Positions 1 to 9,249 of a stretch of DNA of 64,000 nt are shown here, in pieces. The DNA comes from a virus. The translations under genes and the position numbers were made by a program. Position 1 is the stretch's first letter. Every line of letters starts with the position of its first letter. Below the pieces are notes generated by a model. That model was given only the letters and a program-made list of their open reading frames with translations. It ran no database searches and was not told where the DNA came from. The stretch lies in IMG/VR virus record IMGVR_UViG_3300032820_000001, positions 124,001 to 188,000 of that record. The stretch is one strand, 5' to 3'.

Positions 1-1584
1 TCTGGAGAGTCTTAGTTCGCCTCCTCGGATCTCTTTCCATGAATTATAAGTGTATGCAGCGCCAAAGAAATCAAAAGATTGTACAGCTGTGTCAGGATCG
101 ATATAAACGTTGTTAAGGATGTGTGGGGAGGGTAAATTGATAATTACTGAAAAAACGTGTGCGTCGGTGCCGCCACCGCCGTCGGCCATATCCACAGTGA
201 TGGTAGTATCTCCAACGTCGAGCAAAGTGGGAGATCCCGAAAAAGTTATGTTTTGACCTGCATAATCTATCACATACGACATCCAAGCTGGCTCATCGGT
301 GACAAGAGCTGAAGTTACCGCAAATGGTGCATTAAAATACCACTTATATTCATAGGGCTCTTCAGCGATCCCATTCGGCAGAAGCGCCATCAGTGATGCT
401 CTGCGCCAAGTAGTAAAATCAATAGTTCCAGAATAAAAAGCAATATCACTTCCGGTGGCGAATCCGGGAAACTCACTTTGTGTTGTTTCTGCTGAGGCTG
501 TGATCCAGCTATACTGAAGGGTGCTTTGAGGAATGGCATGTGTTACATAACCATTATCATATACAAATTTATCAGTAACGACATCCGCATACCCACAATC
601 CAAAGGGGGATAAAGGCAAGATCCGTCGTCAACCGTTGCATTAACTGTATAATTACACGCGTTGGCATCGGTACACCCTTCTGGAAAATCTGGGCCTCCA
701 GGGAGGGCAGATGCCGAGGTATAGTCCCAACTGCTCGATATTACGTCAGATGACGACGTGAGAGTTTTATATAGTCGCGGGTTCCTATTTGTCGTATGAT
801 ATTTTGTGGGTACACCTGGAGGAATATCCGTCGCCTTCGGCGTGTGTCTTGCCAAGTCTTCTGACAGCTCTCCTCGAACGTTCAAGTTCCGAAAAGGAAT
901 TGCATTGTAAGCAGACATTTCTTCGCCGATTGGGTTTAAGAATCCACGCGACATTGTATACCGGCTTCCGGGAGCTGAGAACTTGTTTACGAAAATGAAA
1001 TTGTTGTATGAGCCAGTATTGTCTGGCATTGTATAGTCTGGCAATGTTCCAGTTGCAGGTTGCCCTGCAGCGTTGAGGGTATTTAAAACCCTTCCTTCCG
1101 TCCCCAAATGAAGGGGGTAATCAGTTGTGTATTGGCCGGGGAATTCGGCGAAGTGGCGAGGGTTTAATGTTCGTCCCGCTAATTGAACAACCTCATATTC
1201 CTGGCTGTAATTTCCAGGACTGTTAGTTTTTATGTTCCTGATATTTAGTGGTCGCTTTGCATAGGCATCGCGGAAGAACACGGGGCGCCCAGTTGACGAA
1301 ACAGATAGTGTTCCCGTCTGTGCTGCAACTACAAAGCCCTCTTGGCGGTCGGTGGTACTGCCAATTTCTTGATGTCTAAACGGCTCGCCTCCAACCATAT
1401 CATCAGCAAATGGGCCTTGCATTGGCGGGTTTCGGAAATCGCCATAAGTGTCCGTATGCATGTTGTTAAGTTCAACACTTGCAGTGAAATTTGTATGCAA
1501 ATCCGACAAGTATCCATCCTTTGCGGAGGAACTGAACATTGTAAATGGGACTCTTCTTGTTGATTTATTTCCGTCGTTGCTCAT
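1..1584 (-). CDS. Partial phage structural protein (fibre or baseplate-associated) with a Cys-Asp motif
   Basis: An uninterrupted minus-strand frame runs from an ATG at 1584 to the left window edge (528 codons, no stop reached), so the C-terminus is missing. An AAAGG ribosome site lies about 9 bases before the ATG. The protein is rich in Ser, Thr, Asn and aromatic residues, with many short beta-like segments, as in phage fibre and baseplate proteins. Near residues 285-310 it carries the motif GCTDANACNY followed by a DDGSC element, a calcium-binding-like Cys/Asp repeat common in surface proteins of marine bacteria and in marine phage structural proteins. It is the last gene of the tail and baseplate block in the reading direction, after gp25, gp6 and the LamG protein, where T4 has its late baseplate and fibre genes. 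Exact role unknown. Confidence 0.7.
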   Translation of the reverse strand, partial: MSNDGNKSTRRVPFTMFSSSAKDGYLSDLHTNFTASVELNNMHTDTYGDFRNPPMQGPFADDMVGGEPFRHQEIGSTTDRQEGFVVAAQTGTLSVSSTGRPVFFRDAYAKRPLNIRNIKTNSPGNYSQEYEVVQLAGRTLNPRHFAEFPGQYTTDYPLHLGTEGRVLNTLNAAGQPATGTLPDYTMPDNTGSYNNFIFVNKFSAPGSRYTMSRGFLNPIGEEMSAYNAIPFRNLNVRGELSEDLARHTPKATDIPPGVPTKYHTTNRNPRLYKTLTSSSDVISSSWDYTSASALPGGPDFPEGCTDANACNYTVNATVDDGSCLYPPLDCGYADVVTDKFVYDNGYVTHAIPQSTLQYSWITASAETTQSEFPGFATGSDIAFYSGTIDFTTWRRASLMALLPNGIAEEPYEYKWYFNAPFAVTSALVTDEPAWMSYVIDYAGQNITFSGSPTLLDVGDTTITVDMADGGGGTDAHVFSVIINLPSPHILNNVYIDPDTAVQSFDFFGAAYTYNSWKEIRGGELRLSR

Positions 1585-1629
1585 CTATGTTTTACCTTTA
1601 CTGTTCTAACTAGGCTCTTTTTGAGGGTT

Positions 1630-4600
1630 TTATCCAGTTTTGACGACCCTTCCGGTGATTTTAATTTTATTGTTTCCGGCGGGAGTTTCCGCAAGGTCGG
1701 AAGAATTAATATTGAGCTGACCAGTTTCGGGAACGTTTGTGTTTGTATCTCTCTTTTCCAGGGCGCTTGTATCTTCACTGGTTTCGAACTGGGAAACAGT
1801 TCGTGGCTGGCCATGGACAACGTTTAATAGGTTTAACCTGCCGCCGTCGACGATGGGGTTGCCAGAGAGTATGGAGTCGGGGAGCTCCAAAAATGGGCGG
1901 TTATTCCAGAATGGGTCACTATAATTAGCTGCATCGGTTACTCCATTTCCAGAATTATTTGTTGAAACATTCTGAATGGGGGCGACTACTGTTGATTCCT
2001 GCTCCACAACGTAAGATGGCACCTTATGTTCAAATTTATTTCTTTCGAGAACGTGACCTTCGATTATATTTATCGAACCATCAATAACTTCTGCGCCGGC
2101 TGGCAAAATTTGCCTAAGCATCCCAACAACTGCATCATCGATCCACTTAAAGTATTCGTAAAATTTATTGACATCTGGGGAATTTTCCATCCTGTCAAAG
2201 AAGTTTCTTCGCATAACTTCTAGTTCTGCTCTTTTATTTCTATATTTGTCTGCCGGAGAATTGTAAAGAGATGCAAAATCTTGTATAGTTGAAAAATATC
2301 TAATCATTTCATCAGAAATGGTTTGGTACAAACTCTTCTCAATCGAGAAGATTAAATTCGTCGGCTTAGAAAGCTCTTCTCTTATCTGCTCCCCTGCACT
2401 TAAAACACTAACCATATCGGAGCCGTTTGATACATCGGGAGTAATTCTAGTTAATGTGTTAACATATTCTAGGTCTACGACCTTTGCGGAGTTTGCCGGG
2501 AATCCGTAGCCTTTGCCGTCGTGAACGTTAGTAAAATCTCCATAATACTTCTCTTCAAGTCTTTTGTCGGCATAATCTAGGATCGCAAATTCTCCACCGC
2601 TAGAAGAGGTAGTTACAAGCTCAAAATTCCAATGTAATTTTAGTGTGTCAATGGACGCCATTTCATCGGTAGCGCCAAAAAGGGGCCTATTCGGGTCTTT
2701 TAAGCCAAAGTTTTTGGCATCTTTAGCATGGCTCGTGATCTCGGCGTCACTGACGTGTTTTCCCCAATATCTGATAGCGGAAACGAGGACATCTGACTTA
2801 TTGACCGTTGATCCAGTAAAATTTGTTTTATATGCGCCGGCGAAGATTCTTTTTGGTGCGTCCAAAAGTGAGAGAGCATCTGCGTTTGGCAAACTGGCGG
2901 AAAGAGAAAATGAATTTTGAATTGTTTCGCCGTCTGAGTTGACTCCTTGAAAATCTAAGAAATAATCTTCATCAGTATCGATGGCCGGGTTTCTAACTTT
3001 AGCGGCCAGAACCCAACGCTCATTCTCATACACGTCTGGGAAAATGCTTGATGTAAGATCTATGCCGAGTTCGGATGATGTTAATTGAAAGTATGCGTTT
3101 GCGCTGTTTGTCTCTTCTCTCACCACATAAACTTGCAGATCTGCTTTGTCCGGCGCCACCCAGTCGTAATCTACTTTGTTGGTTTCTTTCATTCCAAACA
3201 GGGAGCTTTTTGTAAAGGGGATATCAAAATAATATTGAGAAGCGACGTCCTTCTGTTTTGGAAAAAGAATATCTCCCTCCAAGCATATACCATTAAGACG
3301 AGCCAACTCACCGCTTGAAGAAATAAAGCCAAGTGCTGGCAACACGGTGCTTTGAGTTTGAAACATTGTTGCTTCAAATCTGCTGGGGTCGTTAAACGAA
3401 ATTGTTGGCTTTTTAATTACTGATGCGGCGTATCGATCCTCAAGGTCATACCTCTCACCATTACTATAGATATTCAGCTTCACGAGCTCATCATCTACGC
3501 CAAAACATCTTACGAGATTTCTAAAGGATTTTTCAGTGCCTTTTGAGGTCATTATATATGTGAGATTATTATAGATGTTCTGATAGATTAGGTCTTTTAT
3601 TTCGCTCAGTTTAAATTCAAGATTGCCGCGAGTGTTTTGATCCATAAATCTTTCGAGCAATGTTGCATCGATAAAAAAGTCCTCAGACTCAAAACCAAGG
3701 TTTCTCAAGTTTCTGTTAATAAAATTATACGGACGTTGTGATCCGCTTGGGTATCCTACATCTTTAATTTTATTTATGTCGGTCAATTGATTCTGAAGCG
3801 TGTCCAAATATGATGACATAATTTGTGTTAGCTTCAATATATTTTGTTCTCCGACATCATCTTCTCTAATCCACGAAGGTATTGAATTATATAACGATGC
3901 GTTGTTCTGCTGATCGTATACAAGCCCCTTAACGCGGTTTGTCTCTTTCAACGCAGCGACGTCGGGATGAGTAGAATAAATTATAGGATCTTTAAATTCG
4001 GTGAGGGACGCAGAAGATTCTATCATTGCCGAGCCAGTGCTTCGGGCTCCTGCAGAATATCCTGTCCACGTTCCGTTGGAAATTCTCCCTGAAAAATCTA
4101 AGACTGTGGAGTCAACTGACGTTCCGACGATGCCTTCGTTAAATTTGTAATATACTCCCAAGTCAGTATTGGAGGTGTCTGTGTTTGTGCCACCATAAAC
4201 TTGGGTTGTCCAGTTGAGACCAATCTGCTCGCCAGTTCTGGTAGTCTTCCAGAAACGAAATTCGTCGAGAGATCCTGAAAATTTGCACCAGCCTGGAGTA
4301 TTAACGGGGAAGGAGGTTGCACTGTCTGCAGCAGAAGCACTCATATATGCGCCGATGTTGGCGATGAATGGGCCTTCGATCTCCTGAGTTGTTGCCCCTA
4401 CGACGGTTCCACTGGAGAGGGTGCCGTCTACATGTAAAGAAGCTGTACCATTCGATGAGACTGTGACCGCATAGTGGTGCCAATCTGCATTGGGAATAGA
4501 GTTGGTAGCAAACAATCCAGATATTTCATCTGAATTTGCTTTATATTGTAGCCCGACGCTATCTGTGGCTTCATCCAAATAAATGCAAAATCTGCCAGAA

Positions 4601-5214
4601 TCTGTGCTTCCGGTTGTGACCATATCGAAGACTACTTCATGCGGCTTTGCAAAAGCTGGGACTCTCATCCAAAACTCAACCGTGTTGCCCGCTCCGAGAG
4701 TAAGATTTGCTTCTCTGTCATCGTCATCGCTAATTATGTTTGCTTTTCCACCATCTGACGGGAAAAGGGAAGCGAGATTATAGGCCGAGGCATCTGTGTT
4801 GGGGCCGCCATGTAAAGTTATATATTCTTTGTTCACTGGCAGACGGTAATTTCCCGTGGCCGATGCCTGGGCTCCCCACCCGTCGTGAGAGATGGAAACA
4901 TATCCATGAGTTCGTGGGTATTCATTTTCAAAAAGTTGATTATCTAATCCAGATCCAGAAATGTGCCACTGGAGCTTTTCGTATTTGGATCCATCATAGG
5001 GATAGAAATTATATATATTTTTTATTGCTGAAGTATAATACTCTTCTGCAGAGCCGTATGTAGCAAACGTGGAGGGATCGGCATAATCCATCCTTGGTTC
5101 TATCGTGCTTTCAAGTTCTGCTGAAGCATCAATAATCTTATAGGATTCTAGGTTTTCCTGCTGAAGTTCTTGCTGTGTCTTTGCTGCCGCTGATCTTTTA
5201 TTAGTATTGCTCAT
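1630..5214 (-). CDS. Large baseplate/tail structural protein with LamG (concanavalin-like) domain
   Basis: The protein has 1194 residues. Residues about 170-325 have the pattern of a LamG/concanavalin-A-like jelly roll: an EFWMR strand, a WHHYAVT strand, HVDGTLSSG, and the closing GSLDEFRFWKTTRT. LamG domains in phage virions usually bind glycans or mediate protein contacts. The region after residue 440 is helical and contains a conserved-looking stretch that could be the baseplate-anchoring part; the C-terminal 150 residues are Asn/Ser/Thr rich. Its start codon overlaps the stop of the preceding 586-aa gene (TAATG), so the two are translationally coupled. Placement after gp25 and gp6 supports a baseplate wedge or peripheral baseplate role. 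I cannot match it to one T4 protein. Confidence 0.75.
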   Translation of the reverse strand: MSNTNKRSAAAKTQQELQQENLESYKIIDASAELESTIEPRMDYADPSTFATYGSAEEYYTSAIKNIYNFYPYDGSKYEKLQWHISGSGLDNQLFENEYPRTHGYVSISHDGWGAQASATGNYRLPVNKEYITLHGGPNTDASAYNLASLFPSDGGKANIISDDDDREANLTLGAGNTVEFWMRVPAFAKPHEVVFDMVTTGSTDSGRFCIYLDEATDSVGLQYKANSDEISGLFATNSIPNADWHHYAVTVSSNGTASLHVDGTLSSGTVVGATTQEIEGPFIANIGAYMSASAADSATSFPVNTPGWCKFSGSLDEFRFWKTTRTGEQIGLNWTTQVYGGTNTDTSNTDLGVYYKFNEGIVGTSVDSTVLDFSGRISNGTWTGYSAGARSTGSAMIESSASLTEFKDPIIYSTHPDVAALKETNRVKGLVYDQQNNASLYNSIPSWIREDDVGEQNILKLTQIMSSYLDTLQNQLTDINKIKDVGYPSGSQRPYNFINRNLRNLGFESEDFFIDATLLERFMDQNTRGNLEFKLSEIKDLIYQNIYNNLTYIMTSKGTEKSFRNLVRCFGVDDELVKLNIYSNGERYDLEDRYAASVIKKPTISFNDPSRFEATMFQTQSTVLPALGFISSSGELARLNGICLEGDILFPKQKDVASQYYFDIPFTKSSLFGMKETNKVDYDWVAPDKADLQVYVVREETNSANAYFQLTSSELGIDLTSSIFPDVYENERWVLAAKVRNPAIDTDEDYFLDFQGVNSDGETIQNSFSLSASLPNADALSLLDAPKRIFAGAYKTNFTGSTVNKSDVLVSAIRYWGKHVSDAEITSHAKDAKNFGLKDPNRPLFGATDEMASIDTLKLHWNFELVTTSSSGGEFAILDYADKRLEEKYYGDFTNVHDGKGYGFPANSAKVVDLEYVNTLTRITPDVSNGSDMVSVLSAGEQIREELSKPTNLIFSIEKSLYQTISDEMIRYFSTIQDFASLYNSPADKYRNKRAELEVMRRNFFDRMENSPDVNKFYEYFKWIDDAVVGMLRQILPAGAEVIDGSINIIEGHVLERNKFEHKVPSYVVEQESTVVAPIQNVSTNNSGNGVTDAANYSDPFWNNRPFLELPDSILSGNPIVDGGRLNLLNVVHGQPRTVSQFETSEDTSALEKRDTNTNVPETGQLNINSSDLAETPAGNNKIKITGRVVKTG

Positions 5215-6974
5215 TATTCAACCCTAAATTTAAAAAGTTCCGGCTGCTCCTCATATCGATCATTAACTTTGTATGCCACCTTAATGCCGTAGGCATAATC
5301 TGATTCAAGCATAGATATATCGACATCGAAATAATTTCCGTCCTTATCGTAAGACATTCGCGTGTGATTGAGGCTTCCCGTACCATATGGAATAACGTCA
5401 AAGCCGTCTGCGACGCGGAAGACTTTAAAATAAGCATTTTCAATCACTTTTGTTTCAATGTTGGTTGTTGCTACCGTGTAAATTGTTGGATTCCAATCCT
5501 TATCTCTAACGAACATTCTCATTCGAGGGCTCTCAGTTTGAATATACTTTTGTTTTAAATTTGTTATGGTAGATACATACTCTCCCGTATCGACAGCTGT
5601 ATCCGTCACAAAGCTGCGGACTGATATTCTGCTTCCCGTGACATATTCGACTGACGCCGAGTGCCACACATCGTAGAGATAAGAGGCGGTGGTGTCGATA
5701 CACATCTGTGCAGAGTATATTCCGGTGGATACCCAAGAGCCAGTAGCGTTTGTGGTGCCGCTCACGCATAGGGACATTTTAGAACCAGTTGGTTCTGTCG
5801 ATCCAGAATATAAACTCACAAGAATACTTCCAGTTCCGACAGCAGGAATATTCTGTAGCTGTCCTCGAACCCGATTATATATGTATAGTGTATTTAAATT
5901 GTCGTCGGCAGGAACCAAAGAACTGGAAGCGTAGAAGGAATTTCTTCTGTCTTTCTTTGAAGAATCCCATCTGGCCTCGATTTGGGGGCGTAAATAAAAA
6001 TGTTCAGAGCCGCGAGCAAAGAATTTCTTGATATAAAAAGAACGATCCATGTCGGCAAAACTTGAAGAAACAAAAATGCCGACACCATTGCTGGGCTTTG
6101 TGCCATCGAGCCACTGCTCAACGAGGGCAGTAATATTTACATCGATATCTTGTGGGCCAGTGGTGATGGAGGCGGTATATGCGGGAGTGCTATAATAATC
6201 TCCGCCTTCAGAAACCCACCCAGCAGTTGCAGAAGCCGAGATCCAATTTGAGACCCCTTCATCCGTATATCCCTCCATGTCGAGGCCATAGCCTTCGTCC
6301 CAAGCACCAGAGACAGGGACAACTGTTAGGTCATAATCCCTGGGTAGGGTTTGGCCATGGGGAGCGTTGTGGACGCGGAGATAGAAATCAACGCTTCCAG
6401 AGGCTGGGATGCTCTCTGCGGTTCGGTCTGCATCGATGTCCGATATGGGGAAATTTATTAATATCTTAGATTCTTCTCTTCCTCCCGTACCCCCAGCAAA
6501 GTTAGTTTCTGTATCTGGAGTTGTATTGTTTAAGCTTGAAGACAGGGTATTCGAATTTCCAGCTGTTCCAAGTACAATGGATTCGATCTGAACCGAGTAG
6601 TTAAATACAGATGCAGTAAAATCTGCGGAGGCTGAAGTGTTGATTATGGACGAAATGTTTGTTAGGACATCATCCCTGTCGCCGGAAGCATCAAACTCAT
6701 TGGCCGCAACGGTTGAGCCAGTGGCGACGAATATATATGTTTGAGTGCCGGTTAATGTAAAATTTTCAGTACCATCAGTCAAAATTGCGGGGCTCTCTTC
6801 ATTGACATAAAGCCAATTTTTAGCATTAACTGCTGGTACTTGATTATATATCGTAAAGGTTTCAATAATATCCGACTCGCCCATATTGGAGTCAGTCCCA
6901 CGAGTTTGCAAATTTGCTTCGAACGCATTAGTGATGGTGTTATCTGCGTCTGCTGTATATCGTTTAAGTGCCAT
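5214..6974 (-). CDS. Baseplate structural protein, 586 aa
   Basis: This protein is Ser/Thr rich and beta-strand rich, with no signal peptide, transmembrane segment or catalytic motif. Residues around 195-300 (FYLRVHNAPHGQTLPRDYDL, then a GAWDEG.GLDMEGYTDEG stretch and a VEQWLDG motif) resemble DNRLRE-type beta domains found in surface and structural proteins. The C-terminal 200 residues contain tandem beta-sandwich-like segments. It lies directly downstream of gp6 with a 1-base overlap, and the next structural gene overlaps its stop codon, so it is co-translated with baseplate components. Position suggests a gp7/gp8-like wedge role, but no sequence motif proves it. Structural assignment is fairly safe, exact identity is not. 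Confidence 0.65.
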   Translation of the reverse strand: MALKRYTADADNTITNAFEANLQTRGTDSNMGESDIIETFTIYNQVPAVNAKNWLYVNEESPAILTDGTENFTLTGTQTYIFVATGSTVAANEFDASGDRDDVLTNISSIINTSASADFTASVFNYSVQIESIVLGTAGNSNTLSSSLNNTTPDTETNFAGGTGGREESKILINFPISDIDADRTAESIPASGSVDFYLRVHNAPHGQTLPRDYDLTVVPVSGAWDEGYGLDMEGYTDEGVSNWISASATAGWVSEGGDYYSTPAYTASITTGPQDIDVNITALVEQWLDGTKPSNGVGIFVSSSFADMDRSFYIKKFFARGSEHFYLRPQIEARWDSSKKDRRNSFYASSSLVPADDNLNTLYIYNRVRGQLQNIPAVGTGSILVSLYSGSTEPTGSKMSLCVSGTTNATGSWVSTGIYSAQMCIDTTASYLYDVWHSASVEYVTGSRISVRSFVTDTAVDTGEYVSTITNLKQKYIQTESPRMRMFVRDKDWNPTIYTVATTNIETKVIENAYFKVFRVADGFDVIPYGTGSLNHTRMSYDKDGNYFDVDISMLESDYAYGIKVAYKVNDRYEEQPELFKFRVE

Positions 6975-8770
6975 TATCTAACCGCTCCCTTGATGTCTAA
7001 AGTGGGGTATTTAATTTCATAAACCGCATTGCGAGGAATGATGATAGACCTTCCATCGTCAGACAGGTTTTCTGTCATGTCAAAAGAAATGCCACTATAG
7101 CCGGAGCCGTACTTTGTAGATATATTAACATCAACGACGTCGATGACGCCATCAACATCTTTAAGAACTTTATAGGCATCCGTTATATAAAATGCTTCTC
7201 CAATTTCTGCTTTATTATTATTGTAGAGCTGAGAAAGGGCGCCTATACATCCTTGGAGGGTGATGTTTTTATCTTTGTCTAAGTCCCCAACGACTGTGAA
7301 ATTAACTCCTAAATTAATAATTTTGGCATCGGTAATCTCGATTACGTCGCTCACCATTCGGCCTTTGTCTAGCCAAGTTTTTAAATTATCTTTTAGAACG
7401 GTGCTTGATTCTATAAAATAACCACTTTTATCTTCAGATATAATAGCTATATTTAAATTTCCTCGACGTGGATTGGGATTCTTTATTGCCTTCGCTCTCT
7501 TAATCGCGCCGAACCTTGCTGGCATCGAGTAAGTCATTGTTTCATAATCCTTAAGCGTTACCGCTCTGCGTTGGTTTGAAAAAGAATTCATAACTCTCCG
7601 TCGGAGTTCTTCGACATCGGAACTTGAAACAGAACCAACAATTGGGTTTCCATTTGTTACTTCAACAGAATCTCGAACAGTGGCCACCTCTGATGGAGAT
7701 AGAGATGCGATATCTTGAAATTCAATTGTGGGGTTTGAAATGTTTACCAGAGTGTTCGTACTGATATTTACATCCTTCTTTGTGTTTCTCAAATAAGTGA
7801 TAGTTAGTTGCGTGTTCGCTGGTGATACCCCAAGCGTGTCCGAAGAAAGCAATTTGCTAGGATCCATTTCAACATCTGTAATGTAGGCTTTTGCGTACAT
7901 TTTCATTGCAACGGAAGAGGGATCTAAAACTCTCTCGTTAGAATCACTCTCCTCTAGTCCTGAGCCGAATTGAATCTTTGCGCCGGCGGCTGTTTGGTCC
8001 GAGGTAAATCTACGTGGAACCACCATTGGTTTTAAAAGCTCTGGTGTCAACTCTCTGGTGTTGGCGTCTCTGTTCGCGGTGGCGCGAAATATAATATTTT
8101 GAGTTAGGTAATCAACCTCATAATATTCGTGGCCGTCGGCATCGACGATAGAAATGATTTCTGTTAAGTTGGAGTCCTCAACCAATTCCTCTCTGTATTT
8201 TTCAAAGTCGCCGACTGAAATGGTAGTAGAAGCAACATCCCCAGAAGAAACTGCTCCATAGTTTTTGATGGCAAAGTACGTCGCTGCGCCGGTGGTGGGA
8301 TTTGTTCTGGCAACTACAGTGTCACCAGCGGTGAAGTTCACGTCCTCGTTGAGAACAAAACGTGCGCCGGAATTGCTCGACATGGTTGTTCCCTTTTTTA
8401 TAATGGGGATATATCTCGCATCAGGGGCGACTGCAGTAGAGTCTGCGGGAACCATTACAAAAAACGTAGCAATTCCTTGAGAAGACGGGTTTCTTTTCAG
8501 TTTAAATCCCGTTTGTTTTCCGAGACTCACAAGGTTGTTAAATTCAGATGCCGTATCCACAAAGCTTTCACTTGCTTGATAGTCGGCATAAAAGGAAATG
8601 ATATCTCCAATATAAGCTACAGTGTCCAACATTAAAGAACCAAAGCCAGCTTCGTTGAAGTCTTGAAATGTGTCTGGGTAATATCTCTTTGCGTGGTCCA
8701 CCAAATCTTGCTTAATAGTCTCGAAATCTCGACTGGTATAATTTATGGGAACATTCTTGAGTTTTGTCAT
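6974..8770 (-). CDS. Baseplate wedge subunit, T4 gp6-like (baseplate J family)
   Basis: The 598-residue protein has the N-terminal pattern of gp6/baseplate J proteins: INYTSRDFETIKQDLVDHAK, then YYPDTFQDFNEAGFGSLMLD and AYIGDIISFYADYQASESFV. The middle contains SVEVTNGNPIVG and the typical ELRRRVMNSFSNQRRAVTLK.DYE segment, where the family domain is most conserved. In T4, gp6 forms the inner ring that joins the wedges of the baseplate and drives sheath contraction. The gene follows the gp25-like gene, as in T4 and its relatives, and its stop codon overlaps the start of the next structural gene. This is one of the most secure calls in the window. Confidence 0.93.
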   Translation of the reverse strand: MTKLKNVPINYTSRDFETIKQDLVDHAKRYYPDTFQDFNEAGFGSLMLDTVAYIGDIISFYADYQASESFVDTASEFNNLVSLGKQTGFKLKRNPSSQGIATFFVMVPADSTAVAPDARYIPIIKKGTTMSSNSGARFVLNEDVNFTAGDTVVARTNPTTGAATYFAIKNYGAVSSGDVASTTISVGDFEKYREELVEDSNLTEIISIVDADGHEYYEVDYLTQNIIFRATANRDANTRELTPELLKPMVVPRRFTSDQTAAGAKIQFGSGLEESDSNERVLDPSSVAMKMYAKAYITDVEMDPSKLLSSDTLGVSPANTQLTITYLRNTKKDVNISTNTLVNISNPTIEFQDIASLSPSEVATVRDSVEVTNGNPIVGSVSSSDVEELRRRVMNSFSNQRRAVTLKDYETMTYSMPARFGAIKRAKAIKNPNPRRGNLNIAIISEDKSGYFIESSTVLKDNLKTWLDKGRMVSDVIEITDAKIINLGVNFTVVGDLDKDKNITLQGCIGALSQLYNNNKAEIGEAFYITDAYKVLKDVDGVIDVVDVNISTKYGSGYSGISFDMTENLSDDGRSIIIPRNAVYEIKYPTLDIKGAVR

Positions 8771-8823
8771 TTAGCGGTTCTCCTGCCTATTTTAAATAGT
8801 TGAAAACTAAAAGTTTCACATCA

Positions 8824-9225
8824 TTAACTTATCATATAGCCATTGGCATCAAAAGATAGGTTAATAAATTCATCAATAGCCAGTGATGGTACGGTGTAAA
8901 ACATCCTCACAGTAAGGCTGTTCGAATCCTCTCCAGGTTCAACCAGAATATTATTCAACTTAATAAAGGGCATATATTTATTGAGCTGTCGGGCGGTGGC
9001 CTCTTTAATCTCCGGGGCGCTGGAAACTGCGTTTTCGAACAAGAACCTCTGAATACCTACACCAAAAGAAGTATCCATCATCCGTTCGCCGGGGATTGTC
9101 AAAATAAGATTCTTAAAGTTTTGACGAATAAGGTCAGCATAATTATCTATATGTTTGTATTCTAATTCCCCGCTCTCGCTCAGTGGGAGTGCCGGGGTTA
9201 AAATTTTTGTCGCGTCATTTGCCAT
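8824..9225 (-). CDS. Baseplate wedge subunit, T4 gp25-like (GPW/gp25 family)
   Basis: This 133-residue protein contains the family signature LILTIPGERMMDTSFGVGIQ followed by RFLFEN, in which Pro-Gly-Glu-Arg and Gly-x-Gly are conserved across gp25/W/VgrG-associated GPW proteins. gp25 sits at the inner baseplate and seeds sheath assembly. I chose the ATG at 9225: an AGAGGT ribosome site lies 7 bases upstream. A TTG two codons earlier is in frame but less well placed. The gene lies between the 2562-aa giant and gp6; gp25 followed by gp6 is the usual T4-like order. Conserved length supports an intact gene. Confidence 0.93.
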   Translation of the reverse strand: MANDATKILTPALPLSESGELEYKHIDNYADLIRQNFKNLILTIPGERMMDTSFGVGIQRFLFENAVSSAPEIKEATARQLNKYMPFIKLNNILVEPGEDSNSLTVRMFYTVPSLAIDEFINLSFDANGYMIS

Positions 9226-9249
9226 ATTCAATACCTCTATTAATAAATA

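Noticed and set aside
5689-6031. Plus-strand open frames inside the 586-aa gene
   Set aside because: Antisense to a clear structural gene, Cys/Pro-rich odd composition and no ribosome site.
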